A DNA stretch of 64,000 bases from Saccharopolyspora sp. NFXS83 (GTDB taxonomy: Bacteria > Actinomycetota > Actinomycetes > Mycobacteriales > Pseudonocardiaceae): assembly GCF_026241095.1 (NCBI RefSeq), contig NZ_JAPFGB010000030.1, positions 1-64,000 of the forward strand, given 5' to 3'. The first letter of the stretch is position 1. Every line of letters starts with the position of its first letter. This document shows, piece by piece, positions 44,429-52,645 of the stretch. The position numbers were made by a program, and so were the translations under genes. The notes beneath the pieces were generated by a model, which saw only the letters and a program-made list of their open reading frames with translations, had not been told where the DNA came from and ran no database searches.

Positions 44429-45795
44429 CGGTAGTGGATTCTCGCGGCCCCGAGCCGCGCAAGACATCGAACAACGGCGGCCTGGAAGACGCGGACGCGT
44501 GGCGGGAGGCCGAGCTGGGCGCCAGGCCGCCCGGCGAGCCGATCGGCGGCAGCGGCGACACCATGTCCGGCGTGGGGTCCGATGGTCACGGCGCGCTGGA
44601 AGACCTGGGTGCCGGACGGGGCCCGGCCTGGCTCGACGCGTGGCTCACCGCGAACGCGGGGCACGTCCTGTCGTGGCGCAGGCACATCCACGCCCACCCG
44701 GAGCTCTCCCGCGCCGAGCACGGCACGACCGCGTTCCTGGCCGAGCGGCTCACCGCGGCCGGGTTGAGCCCGCGCGTGCTGCCGGGCGGCACCGGGCTGC
44801 TCTGCGACCTGGGCCCGGAGAACGCGCAGCCGCGGCGCACCATCGCGTTGCGCGCCGACATCGACGCGCTGCCGCTGACCGAGGCGACCGGGCTGCCGTT
44901 CTCCTCGACCGCGGACGGCGTGGCGCACGCCTGCGGCCACGACGCGCACACGACGATCCTGCTGGGCACGGCCCTGGCGCTGGCGACGGGGCCGGAGCTG
45001 CCCGGCCGGATCCGGTTGATCTTCCAGCACGCCGAGGAGGTCATGCCGGGCGGCGCGCTCGACGTGCTCGCCGCCGGTGGGCTCGACGGCGTGGAGCAGA
45101 TCTTCGGGCTGCACTGCGATCCGCGGCTGCCGGTCGGCCGGGTCGGGGTGAAGGCCGGCGCCATCACCTCCGCCAGCGATCTGCTGGAACTGCGGCTGAA
45201 CTCGCCCGGCGGGCACACCTCGCGACCGCACCTGACCGCGGACCTGGTGCACGCGCTGGGCACCGTGATCACCGGGCTTCCGACGTTGCTGTCCCGCCGC
45301 GTCGATCCCCGCACCGGAACGGTGCTGACCTGGGGCGCGGTGCACGCGGGCGAGGCGCCGAACGCGATCCCGCAGACCGGTGTGCTCACCGGCACGCTGC
45401 GCACCGGCGATCGGGGGACGTGGGCGGAGCTGGAGCCGCTGACCCGCGAACTGGTGTCGGGGTTGCTGGCGCCGCTGGGCGTGGGCTTCGACCTGCAGCA
45501 CCGGCGCGGTGTGCCGCCCGTGGTCAACGACGCGGCGAGCACCGAGCTGATGTCCGCGGCGATCCAGGCCGCGTTGGGCGAGCACGCGGTCACCGGCACT
45601 CCGCAGTCCTCGGGTGGCGAGGACTTCGGCTGGTACCTGGAGCACGTGCCGGGTTCGTTCGTGCGGCTCGGCGTGCGTTCCGGGCAGGCGCGGGCGCGTG
45701 ACCTGCACCAGCCGACGTTCGACCTGGACGAGCGGGCGTTGCTGGTCGGGATCCGGGTGATGGTCGGGACGGCGCTGGCGGCGCTGACCAGGTGA
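44425..45795 (+). CDS. M20-family amidohydrolase (AmiA1-like)
   Basis: A 456-residue hydrolase of the aminoacylase/IAA-amino-acid hydrolase branch. HIHAHPELSRAEHGT, LRADIDALPLTE, HACGHDAHTTILLG and IFQHAEEVMPGG carry the di-metal ligands and catalytic Glu; SSGGEDFGWYL supplies the late His/Glu region. The GTG at 44425 follows GGGAGG; the 55-residue hydrophilic N-terminus before the domain makes an internal start possible. Two related hydrolases in one operon suggest sequential or differing amide substrates. Confidence 0.88.
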   Translation: MTVVDSRGPEPRKTSNNGGLEDADAWREAELGARPPGEPIGGSGDTMSGVGSDGHGALEDLGAGRGPAWLDAWLTANAGHVLSWRRHIHAHPELSRAEHGTTAFLAERLTAAGLSPRVLPGGTGLLCDLGPENAQPRRTIALRADIDALPLTEATGLPFSSTADGVAHACGHDAHTTILLGTALALATGPELPGRIRLIFQHAEEVMPGGALDVLAAGGLDGVEQIFGLHCDPRLPVGRVGVKAGAITSASDLLELRLNSPGGHTSRPHLTADLVHALGTVITGLPTLLSRRVDPRTGTVLTWGAVHAGEAPNAIPQTGVLTGTLRTGDRGTWAELEPLTRELVSGLLAPLGVGFDLQHRRGVPPVVNDAASTELMSAAIQAALGEHAVTGTPQSSGGEDFGWYLEHVPGSFVRLGVRSGQARARDLHQPTFDLDERALLVGIRVMVGTALAALTR

Positions 45796-45802
45796 CGCGT
45801 CG

Positions 45803-45886
45803 GGCGAGACGTCTCGCCTGGTCTTGACGTCTCCGGGCGGGGCCTCGGCGGCCTTCGCGTTGCGGGACCGCCCCCGAGGGGCGGTC
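45803..45886 (+). terminator. Palindrome and hairpin after the amidohydrolase operon
   Basis: A perfect 16-bp palindrome GGCGAGACGTCTCGCC lies at 45803-45818, and a 9-bp stem pairs 45866-45874 with 45878-45886, followed by TT. The second is the more typical terminator. Confidence 0.6.
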
Positions 45887-45972
45887 TTCGCCCGGAGGCG
45901 GCCGGGAGTTCCGGCCGCGGCGTTCACTCGAACGAGATGTATCAGTTCCGGGGTTCGCGCCCTCTTGTAGGT

Positions 45973-46725
45973 ATGACCGCGAACCTGCTGCTTCCCACGG
46001 CTCCTCCCGAGGTCCCCGCCGAGCGGCGCGAGCCGGCTCCATCCGGCCGCGCCGAGCGGATCGCCGCCGCGCCGCGTCCGAAGCCCGAGGTCCCGGGCGG
46101 AACGCTGCACGGCGCGCTTCGCCGGTCCAGCGCGGAACGCGCGTTCGGCGCGGACGGATTACGAGCGGCGCTGGACGACGGCCGGTGGATCGAGCCGTGG
46201 TCCGGTGTGGTGCTGCCGTCCGAACGAGCCGGAGACCCGCTGGTACGAGCGGAGGCCGCTCTGCTGCGCGCCGGACCGCACGCGGTGCTCAGCGGTCCGA
46301 CCGCCGTCGCGATGCACGGCTGCACCGAGGCGGTCGCCGACCGGACGGTGCACGTCGCGGTGCCCTACGACCGCCAGATCCGCCCGGTGGCGGACCTGGC
46401 GATCAAGCAGACCTGGATCCGCGAAGCCGACGTGATCGAACTCGACGGACTCCGGGTGTACGCGCTGGACGTGGCCCTGGCGGAGATGCTCTGCACGGGT
46501 GAGCGCCGGACCGCGCTGGCCTGCTTGGAACAGGCGTTGGAGGCGCTGGGCTCGGCCGCGGTCCGGTTCCACGCGGTCGTGACCGAGCAGGTGGCCCGGC
46601 GCCGTGATCGGCGAGGTACCCGGCGCGCCGCCGAACTGCTGGAGCTGGCCCGCCTCGGCCCGTCCGGAGCGGTTCCCGTCGTCGCCCGCATCGAGGCGGC
46701 CCTGCCCACCGGAGGTGGATTGTGA
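45973..46725 (+). CDS. AbiEi-like/DUF559-associated N-terminal domain protein
   Basis: A 250-residue protein. Residues about 50-190 follow the pattern of AbiEi-type antitoxin proteins (a GRWIEPWSGVVLP strand pair, RAEAALLRAGPHAVLSGPTA, VHVAVPYDR, then the IELDGLRVYALDVALAEML segment). The nuclease-like DUF559 C-terminus that many actinobacterial relatives carry is absent; a short helical tail replaces it. No AbiEii-type nucleotidyltransferase gene is adjacent, so a toxin-antitoxin role is not supported by context. ATG at 45973 preferred over 45937. Confidence 0.5.
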   Translation: MTANLLLPTAPPEVPAERREPAPSGRAERIAAAPRPKPEVPGGTLHGALRRSSAERAFGADGLRAALDDGRWIEPWSGVVLPSERAGDPLVRAEAALLRAGPHAVLSGPTAVAMHGCTEAVADRTVHVAVPYDRQIRPVADLAIKQTWIREADVIELDGLRVYALDVALAEMLCTGERRTALACLEQALEALGSAAVRFHAVVTEQVARRRDRRGTRRAAELLELARLGPSGAVPVVARIEAALPTGGGL

Positions 46726-46762
46726 ACAGGCTCCGGAACATCACACGAACGGCTGTGATGAC

Positions 46763-46776
46763 CGCATTCGAATGCG
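46763..46776. promoter_or_regulatory. 14-bp perfect palindrome upstream of the HAD gene
   Basis: CGCATTCGAATGCG lies about 100 bases before the HAD start, followed by TTATGTT, which could be a -10 region. Candidate binding site for an unknown dimeric regulator. Confidence 0.4.
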
Positions 46777-46878
46777 TTATGTTCAGCGAGGAGCCCGGCA
46801 TTCCGGCCCGAGCCGACGTCGGCGTCCGCCGCTTCGGCGTGCGGATTCAGCGGGTCCGCGGGACGAGGAGGACGCGAA

Positions 46879-47667
46879 GTGTCACGGCAGAGCGAGAAGT
46901 CCCCCGGCGAGTTCCCGGCTCCGGAGCCGGCCGCCGCGCCCGCGCACTCCGGGCCGGGATCGGCGGTGGCGCCCGCGGCGCCCGGCGAGCGGATCGAACT
47001 GGTCCTGCTGGACGTGGGCGGGCCGATCTACGACGACTCCTGGTACCGGGAAGCCCTGCTGCGGGCGACCTGCGAACTGGTCGCGGAGAACGGCGGAGTG
47101 CTGCTCGAAGCGGACTTCCAGCGGGTCTACGACGCGCGGCGGCAGTCGCAGGAAGGCTCGTTGCGCACCGCGATGGCCGAGCGCTTCCTGCGCGAGGGGG
47201 ACCGGCAGCGGTTGTCCGACCGCGCCGAGAGCTACTGGTTCTACCCGCCCTCCGCGCTGCAGCCCGATGTGCTGCCCGCGCTGCGGGAGCTCTCCGAGCG
47301 CTACAAGATCGCCGTGGTGGCCAATCAGCGAGCCTTGGTGGTGGACGCGTTGCGCCGCGACGGCGTGGCCTCGTTCATCGACTACTGGGCCATCTCGGAG
47401 CTGGTGGGCGCGTCCAAGCCGGATCCGGCGATCTTCCAGCACGCGCTGGACCGGGCGGGGGTGTCACCGGCGCGCGCGGTGCACGTCGGCAACCGGCTGG
47501 ACTCCGACGTCCGCGGCGCGCAGCGGCTGGGGATCCGCACGGTCTGGGTGGTCCGCGGGGAGGCGCCGCCCGATCCGACGCGGGAGCAGCTCGACGAGCC
47601 CGACATCGCGGTGTTCTCGCTGGCCGACGTGCCGGCCGCGGTGGAACGGCTGCAACGGGCCAGGTAG
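46879..47667 (+). CDS. HAD-superfamily hydrolase
   Basis: A 262-residue phosphatase-like protein with a Pro/Ala-rich 35-residue N-terminus. Motif I is LLDVGGPIYDD (nucleophile Asp45; the second Asp of DxD is Gly, as in the DxGG group), motif II VVANQ, motif III Lys in GASKPDPAIF and motif IV HVGNRLDSDV. The cap is helical and C1-type. Substrate unknown. The GTG start has GAGGAGG upstream. Convergent with the DeoR gene, with 17 bp between stops. Confidence 0.87.
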   Translation: MSRQSEKSPGEFPAPEPAAAPAHSGPGSAVAPAAPGERIELVLLDVGGPIYDDSWYREALLRATCELVAENGGVLLEADFQRVYDARRQSQEGSLRTAMAERFLREGDRQRLSDRAESYWFYPPSALQPDVLPALRELSERYKIAVVANQRALVVDALRRDGVASFIDYWAISELVGASKPDPAIFQHALDRAGVSPARAVHVGNRLDSDVRGAQRLGIRTVWVVRGEAPPDPTREQLDEPDIAVFSLADVPAAVERLQRAR

Positions 47668-47684
47668 TTCGCGCGGACGCCGGA

Positions 47685-48470
47685 TCAGGCCTCGGCGATC
47701 TCCACGGCCACGCCGCGACCGCGCAAGCCTTCGACCACCGGAGGCGGTGTGTCGACGTCCACGATGACCAGGTCGAAATCGGTCAGCGGCGCCAGCTCGT
47801 GCACGGCCCGGCGCTCGAACTTGGAGTGGTCGGCCAGCAGGATGCGGGTGGCCGCGGTGCGCATCAAGGCCCGCTTCACCTGCACCGTCTCCTGCGACCG
47901 GTGCAGGCAGTGCCCGTCGGCCACGGCGGTCGTCGACAGCAGCAGCACGTCCGAGCGCAAGGTGCCCGCCATGTCGGCGGCGTGCAGGCCGAGGAACGCG
48001 TCGAAGCCGGGGTGGTAGTCGCCGCCCAGGCCGATCACGTGCAGCCCGTTCTCCCCGCTGAGCAGGTTGATCACCGGCAGGAAGTTGGTGACGACGGTCA
48101 GCGGAGCCGCCGGGGCGAGCAGTTCGGCGACCGCCAGCCCGCTGGTGCTGTCGTCGATCGCGACCACCTGGCCGGAGGTGATGTGGCGCAGCGCGTGGCG
48201 CGCGATCCGGGCCTTCGCGTCCGCGGCGTCGGAGCGCCGCGCGCCCACCGACCTCGCCAGCAGCGAACCCGGCGTGGAAGTGGCTCCGCCGCGGATCTTG
48301 CGCAACCAGCCCTGGCGTTCCAGCAGGTCCAGATCGCGGTGGATGGTCATACCGCTGACGCCGTGCTCCTCGACGAGCCGTTCGATGCGCACGTGGCCGT
48401 GGGCGAGCACGTCCTGCCGGATCTGCTCGCGCCGCTGCTGCTGGGACACCGTCCCGTCGACCTGGGCCAC
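47685..48470 (-). CDS. DeoR-family transcriptional regulator
   Basis: A 261-residue regulator. Winged helix at about 8-60 (QQQRREQIRQ, then VSGMTIHRDLDLLERQGWLRK) and a sugar-phosphate sensor domain (AIDDSTSGLAVAELL, VVTNF, GLGGDYHPGFDAFLG, ADGHCL). It is clearly paralogous to GlpR at 59642-60523. GTG at 48470 is chosen because GAGGTGG precedes it and because a GTG at 48512 would fall inside the palindromic site at 48500-48514. No sugar kinase or transporter gene is adjacent, so the target is unknown. Confidence 0.88.
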   Translation of the reverse strand: MAQVDGTVSQQQRREQIRQDVLAHGHVRIERLVEEHGVSGMTIHRDLDLLERQGWLRKIRGGATSTPGSLLARSVGARRSDAADAKARIARHALRHITSGQVVAIDDSTSGLAVAELLAPAAPLTVVTNFLPVINLLSGENGLHVIGLGGDYHPGFDAFLGLHAADMAGTLRSDVLLLSTTAVADGHCLHRSQETVQVKRALMRTAATRILLADHSKFERRAVHELAPLTDFDLVIVDVDTPPPVVEGLRGRGVAVEIAEA

Positions 48471-48499
48471 ACCCACCTCACCCACGACGTGTGCCGTCG

Positions 48500-48514
48500 G
48501 TGTGATTATCACAC
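48500..48514. promoter_or_regulatory. Palindromic operator candidate for the DeoR-family regulator
   Basis: GTGTGAT-T-ATCACAC has perfect 7-bp arms and lies 30 bases upstream of the chosen start. Its position suits autoregulation. Confidence 0.55.
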
Positions 48515-48555
48515 GCGGGATGTGGCGCCAGGATCGCTCGACGGCGGCGAGCCGA

Positions 48556-49008
48556 TCACGGTCCGATGTTGCCGCAGGGCCGGGTCCGCAGCTTCGACAC
48601 GTAGTCCTCGGGGGCGCCCGCCGCTTCCGCGGCGTCGGCCATCACCCCGAGGTAGCGCGCCGACGGCAACCCGCCCTCGTAGGCGTCGAGCACGTACAAC
48701 CAGGCGAGCACCGGGCCGTCGAGGGTCTGCACGCGAAGCCGCAGCTTCTTGTGCATCCGCAGCTCGGAGCCCTCCCAACGGTCGAGCTGGCGTTCGTCCT
48801 CGGGGCTGACGTCATACAGCACGGTGAAGACCTGTTCGCCGGGGTGCTCGACGATCGTCGCCAGCGCACCTTCCCAGCCGTAGTCCTCACCACCGAAGGT
48901 CAGCCGCCAGTCCATCAGCCAGCCCGTTCCCGCCATGGGGGAGTGCGGGGCTCGCTCTGTCATCTGGGCCGGGTCCATGTTGGACCCGTACGCGGCGTAC
49001 AGCGGCAC
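48556..49008 (-). CDS. Gamma-glutamylcyclotransferase-fold protein
   Basis: A 150-residue member of the GGCT/AIG2-like fold. The substrate loop AAYGSNMDPAQM near the N-terminus matches YGSN, and the conserved Glu is in SELRMHK or nearby. Homologous to Rv3304, which also adjoins lpdA in M. tuberculosis. GTG at 49008 puts the YGS loop at the expected position; longer readings are low-complexity. Divergent from lpdA. Confidence 0.82.
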   Translation of the reverse strand: MPLYAAYGSNMDPAQMTERAPHSPMAGTGWLMDWRLTFGGEDYGWEGALATIVEHPGEQVFTVLYDVSPEDERQLDRWEGSELRMHKKLRLRVQTLDGPVLAWLYVLDAYEGGLPSARYLGVMADAAEAAGAPEDYVSKLRTRPCGNIGP

Positions 49009-49183
49009 GCCCCACAGGGTAGCGATCGATCCGCCCGATGTCGGAGTGGACCGCGTCACCGTCGACGGCGAGTCGTGATCGGAACGCGACGAACCGGTGG
49101 GTACCGCCCGAATCGGCGGGAGCGCGTGCGACATAGGGTGGCTCCGGCGCCCACAAGGCTCGGATTTTCGGGAGGAACGCGAA

Positions 49184-50587
49184 GTGACCCGCATCGTGAT
49201 CATGGGAGGTGGGCCGGCCGGTTACGAGGCGGCCCTGGTCGCAGCGCAGAACGGCGCCGACGTCACGCTCGTCGAATCGGACGGGCTCGGCGGCGCGTGC
49301 GTGCTCTACGACTGCGTCCCGTCCAAGACGTTCATCGCGTCCGCGGGTGCGCGTTCCTCCGCGCGCGACGTCAGCGAGCTGGGCATCCGCACCAGCCCCG
49401 AATCCGTCGCGGTCGACGTCGCCGTGGTGCACGGCCGGGTCAAGGGACTCGCGCTGGCGCAGTCCGCGGACATCCGTGCTCGGGTCCGCCGGGAAGGCGT
49501 CAAGATCATCGCCGGCCGGGCCCGGTTCACCGACCGCGAACACGGCATGGCCCAGCACCACATCGGTGTCGAGCGGGCCGACGGCGGCTCCGAGGAGCTG
49601 ATCGGCGACGTGGTGCTGATCGCCACCGGCGCCACTCCGCGCGTGCTGCCGGGCGCGGTGCCCGACGGCGAGCGGATCTTGAGCTGGCGGCAGCTCTACG
49701 ACCTGCCGGAGCTGCCCGAGCACCTCGCGGTGATCGGGTCCGGGGTGACCGGCGTGGAATTCGCCTCCGCGTACACCGAGATGGGCGTCAAGGTCACGAT
49801 GATCTCCAGCCGGGACCGGGTGCTGCCGCACGAGGACGCCGACGCGGCCGGGGTGCTCGAAGAGGTCTTCGCCGAGCGCGGCACCGAGGTGGTCAAGCAC
49901 GCCCGCGCCGAGCGCGTCGAACGCACCGACAAGGGCGTGATCGTGCACCTCGCCGACGGCAGGCAGGTGGAGGCCAGCCACGCCCTGATGACGGTCGGTT
50001 CGGTGCCCAACACCGAGGACATCGGCCTGGAGCGGCTCGGCCTGGAGACCGACCGCGGCGGCTACGTCAAGGTCGACCGGGTGTCCCGGACGAAGGTGCC
50101 CGGCGTGTACGCGGCCGGTGACTGCACCGGCCTGCTGCTGCTGGCCTCCGTCGCGGCCATGCAGGGGCGCATCGCGATGTGGCACGCGCTGGGCGAAGGC
50201 GTCAGCCCGATCAAGCTGAAGACTGTCGCGGGCAACGTGTTCACCCACCCCGAGATCGCCACGGTCGGCATCAGCCAGCAGGCGATCGACTGCGGTGACG
50301 TGCCCGCGCGGATCGTGACGCTGCCGCTGGCGACGAACCCGCGGGCGAAGATGGAAGGGCTGCGCCGGGGCTTCCTCAAGGTCTTCTGCCGCCCGCAGAC
50401 CGGTGTGGTCATCGGTGGCGTCGTCGTCTCCCCGAACGCCAGCGAACTGGTGCTGCCGATCGCACTGGCCGTGCAGAACCAGGTCACGGTGGAGAACCTC
50501 GCGAACACGTTCTCGGTGTACCCGTCGCTGTCGGGCTCGCTGACCGAGGCCGGGCGCCAGTTGATGCGCCACGACGACCTCGACTGA
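49184..50587 (+). CDS. lpdA: NAD(P)H:quinone reductase LpdA (lipoamide dehydrogenase-like)
   Basis: FAD/NAD disulfide-reductase family protein (467 residues). FAD loop IMGGGPAGYEAAL; redox motif GGACVLYDCVPSK with both cysteines (39 and 44); NAD loop VIGSGVTGVEFA; FAD-binding YAAGDCTG. The C-terminal active-site His-Glu pair of true lipoamide dehydrogenases (HPTxxE) is replaced by VYPSLSGSLTEA, so lipoamide turnover is unlikely. Orthologous by context to Rv3303c, a quinone reductase that adjoins glpD2. GTG start with GGGAGG. Confidence 0.9.
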   Translation: MTRIVIMGGGPAGYEAALVAAQNGADVTLVESDGLGGACVLYDCVPSKTFIASAGARSSARDVSELGIRTSPESVAVDVAVVHGRVKGLALAQSADIRARVRREGVKIIAGRARFTDREHGMAQHHIGVERADGGSEELIGDVVLIATGATPRVLPGAVPDGERILSWRQLYDLPELPEHLAVIGSGVTGVEFASAYTEMGVKVTMISSRDRVLPHEDADAAGVLEEVFAERGTEVVKHARAERVERTDKGVIVHLADGRQVEASHALMTVGSVPNTEDIGLERLGLETDRGGYVKVDRVSRTKVPGVYAAGDCTGLLLLASVAAMQGRIAMWHALGEGVSPIKLKTVAGNVFTHPEIATVGISQQAIDCGDVPARIVTLPLATNPRAKMEGLRRGFLKVFCRPQTGVVIGGVVVSPNASELVLPIALAVQNQVTVENLANTFSVYPSLSGSLTEAGRQLMRHDDLD

Positions 50588-50663
50588 TCCCGCTCGCGGC
50601 TCCCGCCGCGGGTTCGACGGGCGTTCCCGGAACGGGGACGCTGGAAGGCGGGAGGCGCGAAAC

Positions 50664-51047
50664 ATGGCGACACCGGTTCTGATCTACGACGGCGACTGCG
50701 GGTTCTGCACCCGCAGCGTGCGGCTCGCCGAGAGGTTGCCGCTGCGGGCCCGCATCGTCGCGTGGCAGGAGGCCGACCTGGCGGCGTTGGGCATCACCGA
50801 GCAGCGCGCCCGGCACGAGGTGCTCTGGGTGGGCGAGCGCAGTCGCGTGCGCGGTGGCGCGGACGCGGTCGCCGCGCTGTTCCGGCACTGCGGTTTCCCG
50901 TGGTCGGTGCCGGGAACGCTGCTGTCGTTGCCGGTGCTGCGTTCGCTCGCCGCGTTCGCGTACCGGTGGATCGCCGCGAACCGCTACCGGCTGCCGGGGT
51001 CCACACCGGCGTGCGCGCTGCCCGCTGACCAGCGGCCGGGGGCCTGA
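50664..51047 (+). CDS. DCC-family thiol-disulfide oxidoreductase (DUF393)
   Basis: A 127-residue protein with the defining YDGDCGFC at 8-15, containing a CxxC-like redox pair, then a helical C-terminal half (VPGTLLSLPVLRSLAAFAYRWIA) that could lie on the membrane. Function in the family is thiol-disulfide exchange by prediction. It follows lpdA by 76 bp and could be part of the same transcript. Confidence 0.88.
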   Translation: MATPVLIYDGDCGFCTRSVRLAERLPLRARIVAWQEADLAALGITEQRARHEVLWVGERSRVRGGADAVAALFRHCGFPWSVPGTLLSLPVLRSLAAFAYRWIAANRYRLPGSTPACALPADQRPGA

Positions 51048-51333
51048 CCAGGAATTCCCCGCCGGTGCTGGGTGCCCGGCCCGGCCACGATTGATCGACA
51101 GGTCAGCGCACTCGGGCCGAAAGTATGAGAACGGCCCGCTTCCACGGCCTATCGATCGACTTCAACCGCGCCACTTCGGCCGATCCGGACGGCCCGTGCC
51201 CGCGCCTAAATTCATTCGTGCAAGGGGTGCGGAGGGGTGCGGGTGGCCACTGCCACGGGGCATCAGCGGTGGCCACCCGTATCGGCGACGACAGCGCCGA
51301 GCATCGGCGATCAGGCAAGTGAGGCGGACTCGA

Positions 51334-52356
51334 ATGAACGGCAACAAGGCGTTCGCACCGGAATACCAAGGCGCGCTGCGGGACATGTCCGTGAACACGG
51401 CGTACGAGGACGTCCTCGGGCAGGCGCGAATCCGGGAGCAGTGGGCGTCCGAGGAAGGCACGGCGCTCGACGTCGCGCAGGCGAAGCTGGCCGTCGCCGA
51501 GTCCTGCCGCAGGCTGGGGCACCTGGAAGAGGCCGAGCTCGCGTGGAAGGCCAGCTACCGCGCTGCCCGCACCGCCGACGACACCGCCGCGCGGGCGTGG
51601 GCGCTGTGGAGCGGGGGCACGCTGGCGCGCCAGCGGGGCGAGCTGAACCTGGCGCTGCGCTGGCTGAGCCAGGGGCGGGACCTGGCCGCGGCAGCGGGGG
51701 ACATCGTCGCCTACGGCTACACCTTCGCCGGTGTCGCCGAGACGGTGCGCATCCAGGGCGATTTCGAGCAGGCGCGCGGATTGCACGAGCACGTGCTCAC
51801 CGAGGCGCGCAAGCGGAAGGAATCCCGGCACATCGTGTGGGCGCTGGAAGGACTCGCGCAGATCGAGCGCAACACCGGGGACCTCGAATCGGCGGCGCAG
51901 CGGTTCGAGGAGGCCGCGCGCGTCGCGGAGGACTCCGGCGACGATCGCGGCCACGCGTGGGCGCTGCGCGGACAAGCGGACGTGCTGTCGCTGCGCGGCG
52001 AGCACGACCAGGCCCTGCAGCTGCTGACGAGCGCGGAAGGGACCTGCCGCCGGATGGACCTGTCCAGCGCCCTGGCCTACAACCGCAAGATGCGCGGCAA
52101 CGTGCACTTCCGGGCGGGCCGGTACGGCGACGCCGCCCGCACCTACCGGGACGCGCACGGGAAGTTCCGCGCCATCCGGGAACCGCGCGGCATGGCGCTG
52201 GCCCAGCTGGGGCTGCTCAAGAGCCTCGACGAGCTGGGCCGTCCGTCGGAGGCGACCATGGCGGACCTGGTCGCGCTGCGCGACGAGGTCAACGGCAACG
52301 AGCTGTGGCAGACGCGCCGCATGGTCGAAAACGCCATCGCCGAACGCACCGCCTGA
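51334..52356 (+). CDS. TPR-repeat protein
   Basis: A 340-residue all-helical protein with about seven tetratricopeptide repeats (for example LGHLEEAELAWKASYRAAR, GDFEQARGLHEHVL, GDLESAAQRFEEAARVAEDS, GEHDQALQLL, GRYGDAARTYRDA). No DNA-binding or catalytic domain. Such solitary TPR proteins act as protein-binding scaffolds; the partner is unknown. ATG at 51334 with GAGGCGG upstream. Confidence 0.85.
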   Translation: MNGNKAFAPEYQGALRDMSVNTAYEDVLGQARIREQWASEEGTALDVAQAKLAVAESCRRLGHLEEAELAWKASYRAARTADDTAARAWALWSGGTLARQRGELNLALRWLSQGRDLAAAAGDIVAYGYTFAGVAETVRIQGDFEQARGLHEHVLTEARKRKESRHIVWALEGLAQIERNTGDLESAAQRFEEAARVAEDSGDDRGHAWALRGQADVLSLRGEHDQALQLLTSAEGTCRRMDLSSALAYNRKMRGNVHFRAGRYGDAARTYRDAHGKFRAIREPRGMALAQLGLLKSLDELGRPSEATMADLVALRDEVNGNELWQTRRMVENAIAERTA

Positions 52357-52429
52357 GCCGGTCACCGCAGGTCGGTGCGGTGGCGAAAATGACGCGACGG
52401 CACCGGCGCGGCCCGGTTAAGGTTCCGGC

Positions 52430-52456
52430 ATGTTCTGGCACCAGTACTACCTCTGA
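52430..52456 (+). CDS. Putative leader peptide MFWHQYYL before the macrolide glycosyltransferase
   Basis: An 8-codon ORF, ATG to TGA, with AAGG seven bases upstream of the ATG. It is made almost wholly of aromatic and polar residues. It lies 190 bases ahead of the macrolide glycosyltransferase gene, where inducible resistance genes often have stalling leader ORFs. CTGATTC at its stop (52453-52459) can pair with GAATCAG (52637-52643) directly before the downstream ATG. The size means chance occurrence cannot be excluded. Confidence 0.35.
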   Translation: MFWHQYYL

Positions 52457-52645
52457 TTCCCGCCCACCTGCGGAACATCACCCGTGACGTGCCCGCGCGA
52501 GTTCGCCGCATCCGGCTGAACCGCGCGGCCCCGCACCGCCCGCTGTCCGGGTTCGGGTCCGCGCGTGATGCGCAGGTGCTCGCCGACATTCCGAGCTCGC
52601 CCCCGTCCGAGCGGGCGGCTTTCCGAATCGTGGAGTGAATCAGGG

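Noticed and set aside
42560-44467. Long minus-strand reading opposite the amidohydrolase gene
   Set aside because: Arg/His/Gly-rich translation typical of the antisense of GC-rich genes; the plus strand has a complete M20 enzyme.
46722-48809. Long plus-strand reading starting at the AbiEi-like gene stop
   Set aside because: It crosses the HAD and DeoR genes in the wrong frame and has shadow composition.
52430-52456. MFWHQYYL as a biarylitide-like RiPP precursor
   Set aside because: It lacks the YxH-type ending and no cytochrome P450 gene is nearby; the leader-peptide idea fits the context better.
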